Notes: a model not told the origin generated them from the sequence alone. Positions 1 through 10,695 are shown, counted from the stretch's first letter. The stretch: 64,000 nucleotides of DNA from Bacteroidales bacterium (GCA_026416095.1 JAOAFV010000017.1:1-64000), one strand, 5' to 3'. Program-made: numbers and translations.

Positions 1-1905
1 GTTAGGTAAATTGGCATTATCGCTGAAAAAGTGAAAACCAAATCTACGATTTGTACCACCACTTGTAACTTTAGCTACAAAATGATACAAATATCTATTC
101 GATAATGTTTGATTTAGGTAAGCATATATATTAGTATTTGCTAGAGTAGTGTCGTTTTGTATTAATTGACCATTACTAACTGTCCAACTACCATTGTATA
201 TTTGCCAATGAGGCTGCAATATGTCGAAATTGTCGCCAAAAAAACCACGCTTGCTATTTGCCCCCCAATACTGCCCATCGTAATCGAGAACCTGATAAAA
301 TGCTTTCTCTACTTGATTGTTATCACTATCGGTAAATGTTGCCACAAAATCTTGGGTTTTCCATTCGCCTATAGTAGTAACGGAAGTGACTGGTGGCACA
401 TTATCAATGTTACATTGCCATATAGCCATCCAACCAGGACGAGTAGTAGAGGCATTACTTTTAAATTTTAAAGTCAAATGAGGTTGAGTTGTGGTAATAA
501 CTCCTGGATTATTTGTGCCAGTAAAAGCACCTAATAGTGGTGAAGATAAAGAAGGACCATCAAATAGCCATAAGGTATCAGAATTTGCTTCAACATCGAA
601 CGAATTAAATGTTAATGAAACTGTTGATGCGTTCTGAGGAGAAATTGTATACCAATAATTTTCGTTATCGTAGTAATTCCAAGCAGGACCACCCATATCA
701 AAAATAGTATCTACACAGGCTTGAGTAAAACACGTTGTAAGTTTTTCTTCAATTTTATTCCATAAATCTGGGTAGCCATCATCATAACCAAGAGCCCAAA
801 TTCCTATACCAGCAATTCCACGTTTCCAAACAAGTTCCATTTTTTTGCCAAGAGAATAAGCATCGTCTGCCCAGCATTGCCGCCAACTAGATCCATCGTT
901 ATATACATAATAAGGCACATAACTATTTGTGTTAAAATTCTTATTAGAATTAGTATAATAACCTGAAGAATTGTTTCTTATAGCTTTATATGTTCTTGAA
1001 CTCCCAGAACCAGTAGTATTTGAGGGTACTGAATTCGAAGTAGTAGGCCAATCATAACCATAATAAGGCAAACCTAAAACCAATTTGTGTTTAGGAACTC
1101 CTGCATTTAAATAATAATTTATAGATCTACATACATTATAATTGTAACTACTAGTTAAACTATATAAAGGTGAAGTTGGTCCTGCTTGTGAACTTCCACT
1201 ATAATAATAATCATAACCCATTATTATAAACAGATCGATATAATCTTTAATTAAAGGTATATCGTAAACAGAACTCCAATCTACAGCAGGTAATGCAATA
1301 CTCACTTGAGAACCTGGTATTGCCGAATGAAATTGATTACATAAATTAATTAAAAAGTTCATATATTGAGTTTTTAAAGAAGAAGGCACTCCTTCAAAAT
1401 CAATGTTAACACCATGAGCACCTCTACTTTGAACTAGATTAATCAAATTAGAAATTAAAGTTTGTTGAGCTGTTGAACTATTAAAAAAAGTGCTGTGGTT
1501 TGAAAACAACGTAACACATAAATTTACTCTTACACCATTTGCTAAAGCTTGGGTAACAACGTTCGCCGTTGCCCAATTATTTGTTGTTGTTGGGTTTCCA
1601 GTTGATGGATCAACTGCATAGCAGAAATATGATAAATCACTTATTAAAGACCAATCATAATTCACTTCTAAACCATTGCACCAATAAGGATGCCAACCAA
1701 AAACAATCTTATTTAATTGACAATTCTTATTTTTCGACCTTTTATTTTCTTTTGCTGGATAACCTCGTATATAATTCCACGCACTATCATTGGAAATATT
1801 GAACTGTCTATAATATTCATTCTCGTAATAATGTATGCTATAATGTTGTGAGAAAACATAACAAAACACTAAGGAAAAAATAAAAAATAATACTTTTGAT
1901 ACCAT
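1..1905 (-). CDS. Secreted glycoside hydrolase family 18 (chitinase-like) protein, C-terminus truncated by window edge
   Basis: Reverse-strand reading frame from ATG at 1905 (MVSKVLFFIFSLVFCYVFSQ signal peptide ... FGWHPYWCNGLEVNYDWSLISDLSYFCYAVD ... RGAHGVNIDFEGVP), the last being a GH18 DxxDxE-like active-site motif. Runs off the left edge, so absent from the ORF track. Confidence 0.85.
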   Translation of the reverse strand, partial: MVSKVLFFIFSLVFCYVFSQHYSIHYYENEYYRQFNISNDSAWNYIRGYPAKENKRSKNKNCQLNKIVFGWHPYWCNGLEVNYDWSLISDLSYFCYAVDPSTGNPTTTNNWATANVVTQALANGVRVNLCVTLFSNHSTFFNSSTAQQTLISNLINLVQSRGAHGVNIDFEGVPSSLKTQYMNFLINLCNQFHSAIPGSQVSIALPAVDWSSVYDIPLIKDYIDLFIIMGYDYYYSGSSQAGPTSPLYSLTSSYNYNVCRSINYYLNAGVPKHKLVLGLPYYGYDWPTTSNSVPSNTTGSGSSRTYKAIRNNSSGYYTNSNKNFNTNSYVPYYVYNDGSSWRQCWADDAYSLGKKMELVWKRGIAGIGIWALGYDDGYPDLWNKIEEKLTTCFTQACVDTIFDMGGPAWNYYDNENYWYTISPQNASTVSLTFNSFDVEANSDTLWLFDGPSLSSPLLGAFTGTNNPGVITTTQPHLTLKFKSNASTTRPGWMAIWQCNIDNVPPVTSVTTIGEWKTQDFVATFTDSDNNQVEKAFYQVLDYDGQYWGANSKRGFFGDNFDILQPHWQIYNGSWTVSNGQLIQNDTTLANTNIYAYLNQTLSNRYLYHFVAKVTSGGTNRRFGFHFFSDNANLPN

Positions 1906-2784
1906 AATTTTTTTTTGCAAATATATTAAAGTTTTATCTTATTAAATAGAATTACAAACTTTATAGTTAAGACTTTAATTTTATGTTATCAAATTACAAC
2001 AACACTTTATGCTAAAAATCTCTAAATATTACAAAAAAACACAATATACTTAACTTTAATACAATTTTTTTCTAACATTATGTAATGAGCCAAATTTTAT
2101 AAAGATAACGAATTTAGAAACAAATTTAAACATGTCAATAATTAACTAATTTCATTGAAACAACATTAATACTTTCGATTAAATTATACATTTTTAATTC
2201 ATGGTATTTTAACATTAGTTTCTGGTAAAGATGAATTATTTAAAAAATCAAAAGTAATTATTAAACTATAAAAGTTACTTTAAAAATTTTACTATTTTAT
2301 TAAAATGGTAAAGTTTAATAAGTCATTAAAAAATTAATCAGAAAGTCAAAATTTTGACAATTTAGTAGCTTAGTCATTATATAGTAAACTTACTCAATTT
2401 AACATTATTATGTAAAAGCATAACTTATTTTGGTGTATATGATGAATGTTTAAAAAAAGTTTTTATATTAAAAATTGAACAACACCTAAATTAGTTGAGA
2501 GTTATATTTGCAATCTTCAATTTTATATTTCACGTAAGTTCATACATTTTGTTCTTCTTTTCCTCTGTACCTTGCATGGACTTTACAAATTAAAAATAAA
2601 TATAATACGAAATAACAAGTAGCTCTGTACTATCTTGATGTTCGACAAATTTTTCACTAAAAAAGTCATATTTTTTTAAATCATTAAATTCTCTTTTCTC
2701 ATATTTTAGCTACTTCTATTACGACCATTTATTTTCATTTTTAAAAACAACCATAATTTTTAAAATTACGTAAAATCAAAACAT

Positions 2785-2895
2785 GAGACCTTTGCAAGAC
2801 TACCTAAAAATAAGTTTTTTACAATTAAACATAATTGAAAATCAACATTTTCCAAAATGTTTAATGACATTTATAAAAGGTTTTGCAAAGTTTTC
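2785..2895. repeat. 111-bp MITE-like element, copy 1
   Basis: Imperfect terminal inverted repeats GAGACCTTTGCAAGACT ... GTTTTGCAAAGTTTTC; diverged copy of equal length at 3741-3851. Confidence 0.6.
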
Positions 2896-3055
2896 AACAT
2901 ATTAAAAAATACTAACTATGAAAAAATTTACTGTATTTAAATTCGTAAAAACTAACTATAAAAGTTGTCCAAAAAAAATAAAGATCTTGATTCAAATAGC
3001 ATAAAAATTTTTTTAAAAGACAATTTTTTAATGTATAATTGCAAAAAAAAAGACT

Positions 3056-3322
3056 ATGGTAAAAATAGAATCACTAACTAATGAACAATTAGAAAAAAAA
3101 GGTGTTTTTAATTGGCCCATTTGGGAAAAAGAAGTTTCAGAATTTGATTGGTATTACGATACAGTTGAACAGTGCTATTTTTTAGACGGTGAAGTCGAAG
3201 TTACCACAAAAACAGGTGAAAAGTTTCATATAAAGAAAGGCGACTTTGTTACCTTTAATAAAGGCCTTGCTTGTACTTGGAAAGTAATAAAACCTGTTAG
3301 AAAACATTATAATTTTGATTAA
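3056..3322 (+). CDS. Small cupin-domain protein
   Basis: 88 aa; FDWYYDTVEQCYFLDGEVEVTTKTGEKFHIKKGDFVTFNKGLACTWKV is a cupin_3/ureidoglycine-type cupin signature. Confidence 0.8.
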   Translation: MVKIESLTNEQLEKKGVFNWPIWEKEVSEFDWYYDTVEQCYFLDGEVEVTTKTGEKFHIKKGDFVTFNKGLACTWKVIKPVRKHYNFD

Positions 3323-3740
3323 AAACAATAAAAAATTAAAATTACAGTAACAAATCCTTTAAAATAAAATGTGAGTTTTTTAATTTACTACCCTTTTGGG
3401 AAGTTATACATTTTTTTAATCACTTTACTTACTATTTCAGGAACCCAAAAGAATACCTAAAAAGTTTTTAATGGTAAAAACAAATTAATTTGCCATAATG
3501 ATTAAAGCTATGTTAAGCTTTTTTATTAAAAAACATATCAATCAAATCTCCATGAAAAATCAATTAAAATAAAAGGCAACAATGAGTTACTTTCAAACAA
3601 ATAAAAAATAAAGGAAATTATCTTTTCGATACTAATAATCTTAGAATATAAAACGCTTTAAAGTATTTTAGAAATTGAAAAAAGTAAGATCTATCGCATA
3701 AAATCTTAGTTAAAAGTATTTAAACGATGAATGCAAAATT

Positions 3741-3851
3741 GAAGCCATTTGTAAAACTCTTAAAAATAGTTTTTTACAACCAAATTATTATTAAAAATCA
3801 ACATTATTCAAAATATCTCGAAATCTTTATAAAAGGTTTTGCAAAAGTCTC
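3741..3851. repeat. 111-bp MITE-like element, copy 2
   Basis: GAAGCCATTTGTAAAACTCTTAAAAATAGTTTTTTACAA...TTTATAAAAGGTTTTGCAAAAGTCTC, same length and order as copy 1. Confidence 0.6.
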
Positions 3852-4063
3852 GGACTGAGTTACTACCTCAAAACTCTAACATATATAAACATCTCATCAG
3901 AAATTAGCTGGATATTCAAAATAGTTTAAATTTAACATTTAGTCAGATGTCCAAAAAATGTGCAAAAATTTTTGAAAATATGAAATTAAAATAGTTTTAA
4001 TAAGCTTTTATGGCTTATTATATTTAGTTTTTAAAGATCGTAAAAAATTGTAATTAAATTTTT

Positions 4064-4071
4064 TACCTTTG
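4064..4071 (+). promoter_or_regulatory. Putative Bacteroidota -7 element (TACCTTTG) upstream of pheT
   Basis: Matches TAnnTTTG just upstream of the likely start at 4093. Confidence 0.45.
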
Positions 4072-4092
4072 TGGTTGAAAAAGATTATTCTT

Positions 4093-6537
4093 ATGAAAAT
4101 TTCATATAAATGGCTCCTTGAATATCTTAAAGTAAGTTATTCTCCAGAATATCTTGCAAACATTATGACCAATATTGGAATTGAAGTTGAAAATATAGAA
4201 AATTATAGCAATTATAAACTTGACTTTAATAACATTGTAATTGGAGAAACAATAGAATGCATAAAACACCCTGAATCAAACAAGCTAACAATAGCTAAGG
4301 TTGATATTGGTACAGAAAAATTAACTATTGTATGTGGAGCACCAAATATTAAAGAACGACAAAAAGTTGCGGTTGCAAAAGAAGGAGCAAAAGTTTTAAT
4401 TAATAACAAATTAACAGAAATAAAAAAAGTAAAAATTCTCAATGTATTATCGGAAGGAATGATTTGCGCCGAAGATGAACTTGGCCTTGGAAGCAATCAT
4501 GAAGGAATAATGATATTCGACAATAACATTCAAAATGGTACCCCCCTAATAGAAATAATAAGACCATATACCGATGTTGTATTTGAAATTAGCTTAACCC
4601 CCAACCGAACCGACGCAACCTCACATTATGGAGTAGCCCGAGACATAGCAGCCTATTTACAACATCGTACACCTGTAATACTGGAAAAACCTTCAACCGA
4701 CGAATTTAAGTTCGACGAAGAAAAAAAGATTTTAGATATTATCATTGAAAACACAGAAGGATGTAAAAGATATACAGGTATCGTAATAAAAGACATAGAG
4801 GTAAAAGAATCTCCAAATTGGTTGAAAAATTATCTTAAAGCAATAGGTTTAAAGCCAATAAATAACGTTGTTGATATATCGAACTTTGTAATGTTTGAAA
4901 CAGGCCATCCTATTCATGTTTTTGATCTTGCAAAAATAAAGGGAAATAAGATTATAATAAAAACCACCGAAGAAGGTACTCCCTTTATAACACTAGATAA
5001 TATTGAACGTAAGCTAAAGGCAACTGATTTAATGATTTGCAACGAAATTGAACCAATGTGTATTGCTGGAATTTACGGAGGGCTTTATAGTGGTATAAGT
5101 AACGAAACAAAAGATATTTTTATCGAAGTTGCTTACTTTAACCCTTTGTATATTAGAAGAACTTCTCGATATCATAACATAATAACCGATAGTTCATACC
5201 GATTCGAAAGGGGTGTCGATCCTAACGACACAGAATATGTTTGCAAACGTGCTGCAATGTTAATTAAACAAATATGTGGTGGTAAAATACTTTCACCTAT
5301 TTACGATATTTACCCACACCCAATAAAAGGCGAAATATTAAATCTAGACTATAATTTTATTGATGAAAATGCAGGAATAAAAATTGACCCTCAAACAATA
5401 AAAGAAATATTACGCTCCCTTGAATTTAATATTTTAGCAGAAAAAGAAAAAGGAGTTTTAGTAGAAGTCCCAACATATCGTGTTGACGTCACTAGACCTA
5501 TAGATATCGTCGAAGAAATATTGCGAATTTACGGCTATAATGAAGTACCTATTCCAGATACTCTAAAAATTACTATTACACATAAAGAAAATAAAGAAGA
5601 AGAATATAGATATTTAATTTCAGAATTACTTGTTAATAACGGTTTTCACGAAATTATTACAAATTCTATTTCCAATGAAAATTATTACAAAAACGAACCT
5701 CATTTTAATGAATCATCTCTAATAAAACTCCTTAACCCACTTAATAATGAATTATCAGTAATGCGACAAACAATGCTATATTCTATGCTTGAAGTTGTTA
5801 AGTTTAATATAAACCATCAAATTGAAAACTTAAAACTATTTGAATTCGGAAAAACATATTTTCTTAAAGATAATACCAATCCAGCAGACTTAAAAAATTA
5901 TGTAGAAACCCAACATTTAGCATTCTGCATTTATGGACATAAAAGCGAACAAAATTGGTTAGTTAAATCTTTGAAATCCGATTTTTTCTTTTTAAAGTAT
6001 TTTGTAGATCTAATTTTAAAAAGACTAAATATTACCCCCGATGCATTGAGTGAAATTGAAAATTACTTTTATGAAATTGGTTTAATTTATTTTATTTGCA
6101 ATAATCCAATATGCACATTTGGTAAGATTTCTAAGCATCAATTAAAAAAGTTCGAAATTAACGATGAGGTATGGTATGCCGAATTTAATTGGGAAAATAT
6201 AATACATATAATAAAAAATAAGGACAAAATTACATACAAGGAAATTTCAAAATATCCGGTTGTAAGGCGCGATTTATCTATGATTTTAGATAATAATGTC
6301 AAATACGAAGATATAAAAAAACTTACTTTTAAGGTTGCTGGAAATATCTTAACAAATATAAATTTATTTGATGTTTATATAAGTCCCTCTTTAGGTGAAA
6401 ATAAAAAATCATACGCAATTAGCTATTACCTCCAATCGCACGAAAAAACCTTAACAGATGAAGAAATAAATAATATAATGAAAAAAATAATAAACGCTTA
6501 CGAAAAAGAATTAAATGCAAAAATTAGATGCTTATAA
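4093..6537 (+). CDS. pheT: Phenylalanyl-tRNA synthetase beta subunit
   Basis: MKISYKWLLEYLKVSYSPEYLANIMTNIGIEVE..., tRNA-binding, B3/B4 and FDX-ACB regions. Track start 4069 (TTG) overlaps the promoter motif; ATG 4093 is preferred. Confidence 0.97.
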   Translation: MKISYKWLLEYLKVSYSPEYLANIMTNIGIEVENIENYSNYKLDFNNIVIGETIECIKHPESNKLTIAKVDIGTEKLTIVCGAPNIKERQKVAVAKEGAKVLINNKLTEIKKVKILNVLSEGMICAEDELGLGSNHEGIMIFDNNIQNGTPLIEIIRPYTDVVFEISLTPNRTDATSHYGVARDIAAYLQHRTPVILEKPSTDEFKFDEEKKILDIIIENTEGCKRYTGIVIKDIEVKESPNWLKNYLKAIGLKPINNVVDISNFVMFETGHPIHVFDLAKIKGNKIIIKTTEEGTPFITLDNIERKLKATDLMICNEIEPMCIAGIYGGLYSGISNETKDIFIEVAYFNPLYIRRTSRYHNIITDSSYRFERGVDPNDTEYVCKRAAMLIKQICGGKILSPIYDIYPHPIKGEILNLDYNFIDENAGIKIDPQTIKEILRSLEFNILAEKEKGVLVEVPTYRVDVTRPIDIVEEILRIYGYNEVPIPDTLKITITHKENKEEEYRYLISELLVNNGFHEIITNSISNENYYKNEPHFNESSLIKLLNPLNNELSVMRQTMLYSMLEVVKFNINHQIENLKLFEFGKTYFLKDNTNPADLKNYVETQHLAFCIYGHKSEQNWLVKSLKSDFFFLKYFVDLILKRLNITPDALSEIENYFYEIGLIYFICNNPICTFGKISKHQLKKFEINDEVWYAEFNWENIIHIIKNKDKITYKEISKYPVVRRDLSMILDNNVKYEDIKKLTFKVAGNILTNINLFDVYISPSLGENKKSYAISYYLQSHEKTLTDEEINNIMKKIINAYEKELNAKIRCL

Positions 6538-6579
6538 AACTTTTTAATCAAAATTTTTTGAAATAAAAAAAACAAATAA

Positions 6580-6587
6580 TAACTTTG
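6580..6587 (+). promoter_or_regulatory. Putative Bacteroidota -7 element (TAACTTTG) upstream of rpmB
   Basis: TTTTTTG at ~6554-6560, 19-bp spacer, then TAACTTTG. Confidence 0.55.
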
Positions 6588-6611
6588 CAACTTGTTATTA
6601 AAACATTAATT

Positions 6612-6854
6612 ATGTCGCGCAGATGTCAAATAACAGGTAAAAAACCAATGAATGGACACAATGTTTCACATGCTAATAACAAAACAAAAAGAAAATTTTA
6701 TCCTAACTTGCAAACCAAAAAGTTCTTTTTACCCGAAGAAAATCGTTGGATAACACTGAAAGTTTCTGCTCATGGACTAAGAATAATAGCTAAAAAAGGC
6801 TTATATCAAGCTTTAAAAGAATCAAAAGAAAAAGGCTATATTAAAACTTATTAA
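6612..6854 (+). CDS. rpmB: 50S ribosomal protein L28
   Basis: [39 protein letters not shown]. Confidence 0.97.
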   Translation: MSRRCQITGKKPMNGHNVSHANNKTKRKFYPNLQTKKFFLPEENRWITLKVSAHGLRIIAKKGLYQALKESKEKGYIKTY

Positions 6855-6864
6855 TTAATAAGTT

Positions 6865-7059
6865 ATGGCTAAAGGTAAAAAAGGAAAAGGCAATAGAGTA
6901 CAGGTAATTCTTGAATGTACTGAGCAAAAAAAGACAGGTGTTCCTGGTATTTCAAGATATATTACTACTAAAAATAAGAAAAACACCCCAGATCGATTAG
7001 AATTAATGAAATACAATCCTTACTTAAAAAAATATACGCTTCATCGAGAAATAAAATAA
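6865..7059 (+). CDS. rpmG: 50S ribosomal protein L33
   Basis: [51 protein letters not shown]. Confidence 0.97.
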   Translation: MAKGKKGKGNRVQVILECTEQKKTGVPGISRYITTKNKKNTPDRLELMKYNPYLKKYTLHREIK

Positions 7060-7070
7060 AAAAATAAAAT

Positions 7071-7238
7071 ATGGCTAAAAAAGTAGTAGCTTCGTACAAA
7101 TCTGGCAAAGAAAATAAAACTTTTGTTAAAGTTATAAGAATGGTAAAATCACCAAAAACAAACGCTTATACATTTAAAGAAGAAATGGTTGGAAGCGATT
7201 ACCTAAAAGAATACTTACAAAACAAGGTTAATAATTAA
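7071..7238 (+). CDS. DUF4295 family small basic protein
   Basis: Manual translation: MAKKVVASYKSGKENKTFVKVIRMVKSPKTNAYTFKEEMVGSDYLKEYLQNKVNN*. 55 aa, so below the ORF track cutoff; the L28-L33-DUF4295-ftsY order is typical of Bacteroidota. Confidence 0.9.
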   Translation: MAKKVVASYKSGKENKTFVKVIRMVKSPKTNAYTFKEEMVGSDYLKEYLQNKVNN

Positions 7239-7260
7239 TGAAGAATAATATTTTAAAATA

Positions 7261-7293
7261 AAAAGCCTTTCTCAGACGAGAAGGGCTTTTTTT
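7261..7293 (+). terminator. Rho-independent terminator
   Basis: AAAAGCCTTTCTC-AGAC-GAGAAGGGCTTTTTTT: 13-bp stem with one G-U pair, 4-nt loop, T-tract. Confidence 0.85.
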
Positions 7294-7306
7294 ATTTACT
7301 ATAAAA

Positions 7307-8251
7307 ATGAAATGGCTTAACTTATTCAGTAAAGAAAAAAAAGAAAAAATTGAAAATTCTCTTACAAAAACTAAAGAAAGCTTTTTTAAAAAAATTAAAA
7401 ATCTTATATTTAATAAACCCAACATAACCGAACAAACTCTTGACGAGATAGAAGAAACCTTAATAAGTGCCGATGTTGGCATTAAAACCACTATTAAAAT
7501 TATCAATAACATAAAAGAATATTTTGATAAAAACAAAATTTACAACGAAGACGATATTAACCAACATATAAAGCAAGTTATAGCCGATATAATGATTGAC
7601 GCTGGTGAGATAAAAGATTTTTCGTTTGTAGAAAAACACAAACCTTACGTATTTATGATTGTTGGAGTAAATGGGGTAGGAAAAACCACTACAATAGCAA
7701 AATTAGCTTACCAATTTAAAAAAATAAATAAAAGAGTACTTTTAGGAGCTGCCGACACTTTTAGAGCAGCTGCTATTGACCAGCTTTCTATATGGGCCGA
7801 CAGAGTAGGTGTACCAATAATAAAACAAAAAATGGGCGCCGATCCTGCTGCTGTTGCATTCGATACATTAAATTCAGCTCTCAAAAATAACTTTGATGTT
7901 GTAATAATCGACACTGCTGGACGTTTACACAACAAAGTTAATCTTATGAATGAGCTTTCAAAAATACGTAGAGTTATGCAAAAGGTTATTCCAGATGCTC
8001 CTCACGAAGTTTTACTTATTTTAGATGCAACAACTGGCCAAAATGCTTTTGAACAAGCTCGTCAGTTCCTTGCAGCAACCCAAGTTAATGCTATTTGCGT
8101 AACTAAACTCGATGGAACAGCAAAAGGGGGCGTTGTAATTGGAATATCACACGAATTTAACATTCCTGTTAAGTACATTGGTATTGGCGAATCTTTAGAC
8201 GATATTGAAATATTTAATAAGTATGCTTTTGTTGAGTCGCTATTTTCATGA
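7307..8251 (+). CDS. ftsY: Signal recognition particle receptor FtsY
   Basis: GVNGVGKTTTIAKLA, DTFRAAAIDQL, DTAGRLHNK, TKLDGTAKGG SRP-GTPase motifs. Confidence 0.97.
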   Translation: MKWLNLFSKEKKEKIENSLTKTKESFFKKIKNLIFNKPNITEQTLDEIEETLISADVGIKTTIKIINNIKEYFDKNKIYNEDDINQHIKQVIADIMIDAGEIKDFSFVEKHKPYVFMIVGVNGVGKTTTIAKLAYQFKKINKRVLLGAADTFRAAAIDQLSIWADRVGVPIIKQKMGADPAAVAFDTLNSALKNNFDVVIIDTAGRLHNKVNLMNELSKIRRVMQKVIPDAPHEVLLILDATTGQNAFEQARQFLAATQVNAICVTKLDGTAKGGVVIGISHEFNIPVKYIGIGESLDDIEIFNKYAFVESLFS

Positions 8252-9537
8252 ACAAAACAATTAAAATTCTTACCCTCGGTTGCCCTAAAAATTTAGTTGA
8301 TTCCGAAAAATTATCGTATAAATTAAATAATTACAAAATTGTACATACTAATAAAGTATCACAAGCCGAAATTTTAATCATAAATACATGCGGTTTCATT
8401 GTCGATGCTAAAAAAGAATCAATCAGCACAATACTAAAAGCAATAGATCTTAAAAACAAAAGCAAAATAAAAAAAATTTATGTAATTGGTTGTTTTGTAC
8501 AAAATAATAAAAAAATATTAAAACAAGAGCTACCAGAAATAGATGGTTTCTTTGAAATAGGTGAATATAATAAATTAATAAAAGAAATTAATCCAAAATC
8601 ATTCCCATTAAAAAATAAATATGGACGAATATTTTACAATACAAACCCTGCTACAGCATACATTAAAATTGCCGACGGTTGTAATAGAAAATGCTCCTTT
8701 TGCATTATTCCAAACATAAAAGGAAAATATCACTCCGAAACAATTACCAACATTATTAATGAAGCAAAATACTTAACTGAAAATAATGTTAAAGAAATTA
8801 TTCTTATTGCTCAAGATACAACTTATTATGGTTACGACTTGTACAAAAAACCTATGCTGAATATTTTACTTAACGAACTTGAAAAAATTGACAAAATAAA
8901 ATGGATAAGAATACTCTATGCATACCCACAGTTTATAACTAAAGAATTATTAAATACTATTAAACAAAGCTCAAAAGTATGTAAATACATAGACTTACCT
9001 ATCCAACATATAAGCGATAAAATGTTAAAGTTAATGCGTAGAAATATTTCTGCAAATAAATTAAAAGAAACCTTGTATAAAATAAAAAATACTATACCTA
9101 ATATTGTAATTAGAACAACTGTAATTGTAGGACATCCGTACGAAACAAAAAAAGATTTTAATGAATTATTAAATTTTATAAAAGAATTTAAATTCGATAA
9201 GCTTGGTGTATTTAAGTATTCGCACGAAGAAGGGAGTTATGCTTTTAATCACTATAAAAATAATGTAGCTGAAAATATCAAAAATGAACGATATCATGCT
9301 ATAATGGAACTACAGCAAGAAATTTCTCGTGAAAAATTAAAAAAATTTATAGGTACAATTCAAGAAGTATTGGTAGACGAAAAAAAGAAAAATTTATGTA
9401 TTTGCAGAACGCAATACGATGCTCCCGAAATCGACGGAGTTGTTTATATAAAAAATAATAACTTAAAGACTGGAAACTTCTACAATGCTTATATTATAAA
9501 TAGTTACGATTACGACCTAGAAGCAATTGTTACGTAA
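8248..9537 (+). CDS. rimO: Ribosomal protein S12 methylthiotransferase
   Basis: LGCPKNLVDSEKL, INTCGFIVDAKKES, IADGCNRKCSFCIIP; 4-bp overlap with ftsY. Confidence 0.96.
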   Translation: MNKTIKILTLGCPKNLVDSEKLSYKLNNYKIVHTNKVSQAEILIINTCGFIVDAKKESISTILKAIDLKNKSKIKKIYVIGCFVQNNKKILKQELPEIDGFFEIGEYNKLIKEINPKSFPLKNKYGRIFYNTNPATAYIKIADGCNRKCSFCIIPNIKGKYHSETITNIINEAKYLTENNVKEIILIAQDTTYYGYDLYKKPMLNILLNELEKIDKIKWIRILYAYPQFITKELLNTIKQSSKVCKYIDLPIQHISDKMLKLMRRNISANKLKETLYKIKNTIPNIVIRTTVIVGHPYETKKDFNELLNFIKEFKFDKLGVFKYSHEEGSYAFNHYKNNVAENIKNERYHAIMELQQEISREKLKKFIGTIQEVLVDEKKKNLCICRTQYDAPEIDGVVYIKNNNLKTGNFYNAYIINSYDYDLEAIVT

Positions 9538-9538
9538 C

Positions 9539-10561
9539 CTACTTTCTTAAAATTACCATTGTTGCTCCTTCACCATATTCAGAATATGGAGCATCTTGGT
9601 AGTCGTAATGAGCATATTCTTTTTGCAATATTTTACATATCTCAAGCTTTAAGGTTCCATTTCCTACTCCATGTATAAAAACAACTCTCTTTACATTCTT
9701 ATCGTCTATACATTCTTCCATTTTCTTACGAAAATGAGCTAATTGAATATTCAAAATTTGATAAGGAGAAAGATTTTTATAGTCATTTAACAAAGCTTCA
9801 ATATGTAAGTCAACCTCTACAATTCCTCTTTTTTCAGATGCTTTAAGCTGTTCTTTTTTATTTTCCTCGCTATCATCTTTTATTTCATCTAAATCTTTTC
9901 CCATTTTTTCTGCTACTTGCAACATTGTTTCTTTTTCCTTTATACCTAGTATCGGAAAAATTACAGCTTTTTGGCTAAAAAAATCATTCAATATGTACGA
10001 TTTAGGGTCGATAAGAGTAAATCCCTTTATCTCCAATTCTTTTTCAATTAATAATCCTTTTTCATTTCTACTATCATTATATTTAATAAACTGTAACAAA
10101 ATTTTTTCGATCCTAATAAATGCACTCTTATCAAACTCTGTAATGCTAATTGTCGTGGCCGGTTCTAGTTTATCACTATCTAAATACTTAATTTCACCAT
10201 CTTGAATTATAAAAACACAATATAAAATAAAATCACTAGTATCGTTAACTAAATTTAGTATCACTTTTTCGACCGTGGTTGTAGTTGCACTTTCTATGGT
10301 TATTGCAACATAAACTTCTTCAGTTAAATTCGCTAAATATTTCTCTTCTATACATTTATTATTTTCATCTACATTAACCCTAATATGCTCACTTTTTCTA
10401 TTATTTTCATTTTCTATATTTATTAAAATTAATTGCTCAGGTTTAAAAGGTATCTCAAATCCTTCTTCAATAGTAACAAAAACATATTTATCATCAATTC
10501 TCGAAACTATACCTTCTCCTTTTTCGTCCTTAAACTTAACTTTATCGCCTATTTTAAACAT
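9539..10561 (-). CDS. DUF2027 / C-terminal Smr-domain protein
   Basis: N-terminal FKIGDKVKFKDEKGEGIVSRI; C-terminal VDLHIEALLNDY...VVFIHGVGNGTLKLEICKIL Smr motifs. Confidence 0.85.
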   Translation of the reverse strand: MFKIGDKVKFKDEKGEGIVSRIDDKYVFVTIEEGFEIPFKPEQLILINIENENNRKSEHIRVNVDENNKCIEEKYLANLTEEVYVAITIESATTTTVEKVILNLVNDTSDFILYCVFIIQDGEIKYLDSDKLEPATTISITEFDKSAFIRIEKILLQFIKYNDSRNEKGLLIEKELEIKGFTLIDPKSYILNDFFSQKAVIFPILGIKEKETMLQVAEKMGKDLDEIKDDSEENKKEQLKASEKRGIVEVDLHIEALLNDYKNLSPYQILNIQLAHFRKKMEECIDDKNVKRVVFIHGVGNGTLKLEICKILQKEYAHYDYQDAPYSEYGEGATMVILRK

Positions 10562-10695
10562 TTTTTGCGCAAATTAAATAAAAAGTTTTCTGTTAGTAAA
10601 TAACATACTATTTTAGGAGTACAACATAAACAACATTTTTGCTATCAAAAAAAGCCAATAAAGCTCTTAATTATGTTCAAAACAAAAATTTAAAT

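Noticed and set aside
166-471. 101-aa forward ORF in the track
   Set aside because: Antisense to the clear GH18 gene on the minus strand; no protein-like features.
1569-1802. 77-aa forward ORF
   Set aside because: Also antisense within the GH18 coding frame.
4069-4092. Extended pheT start in the ORF track
   Set aside because: TTG start lies inside the TACCTTTG promoter-like motif; conserved PheT begins MKISYKWL at 4093.
4212-4496. 94-aa minus-strand ORF
   Set aside because: Shadow ORF inside pheT.
7228-7536. 102-aa minus-strand ORF
   Set aside because: Spans the terminator and the start of ftsY; hydrophobic composition is an antisense artefact of Lys-rich coding.
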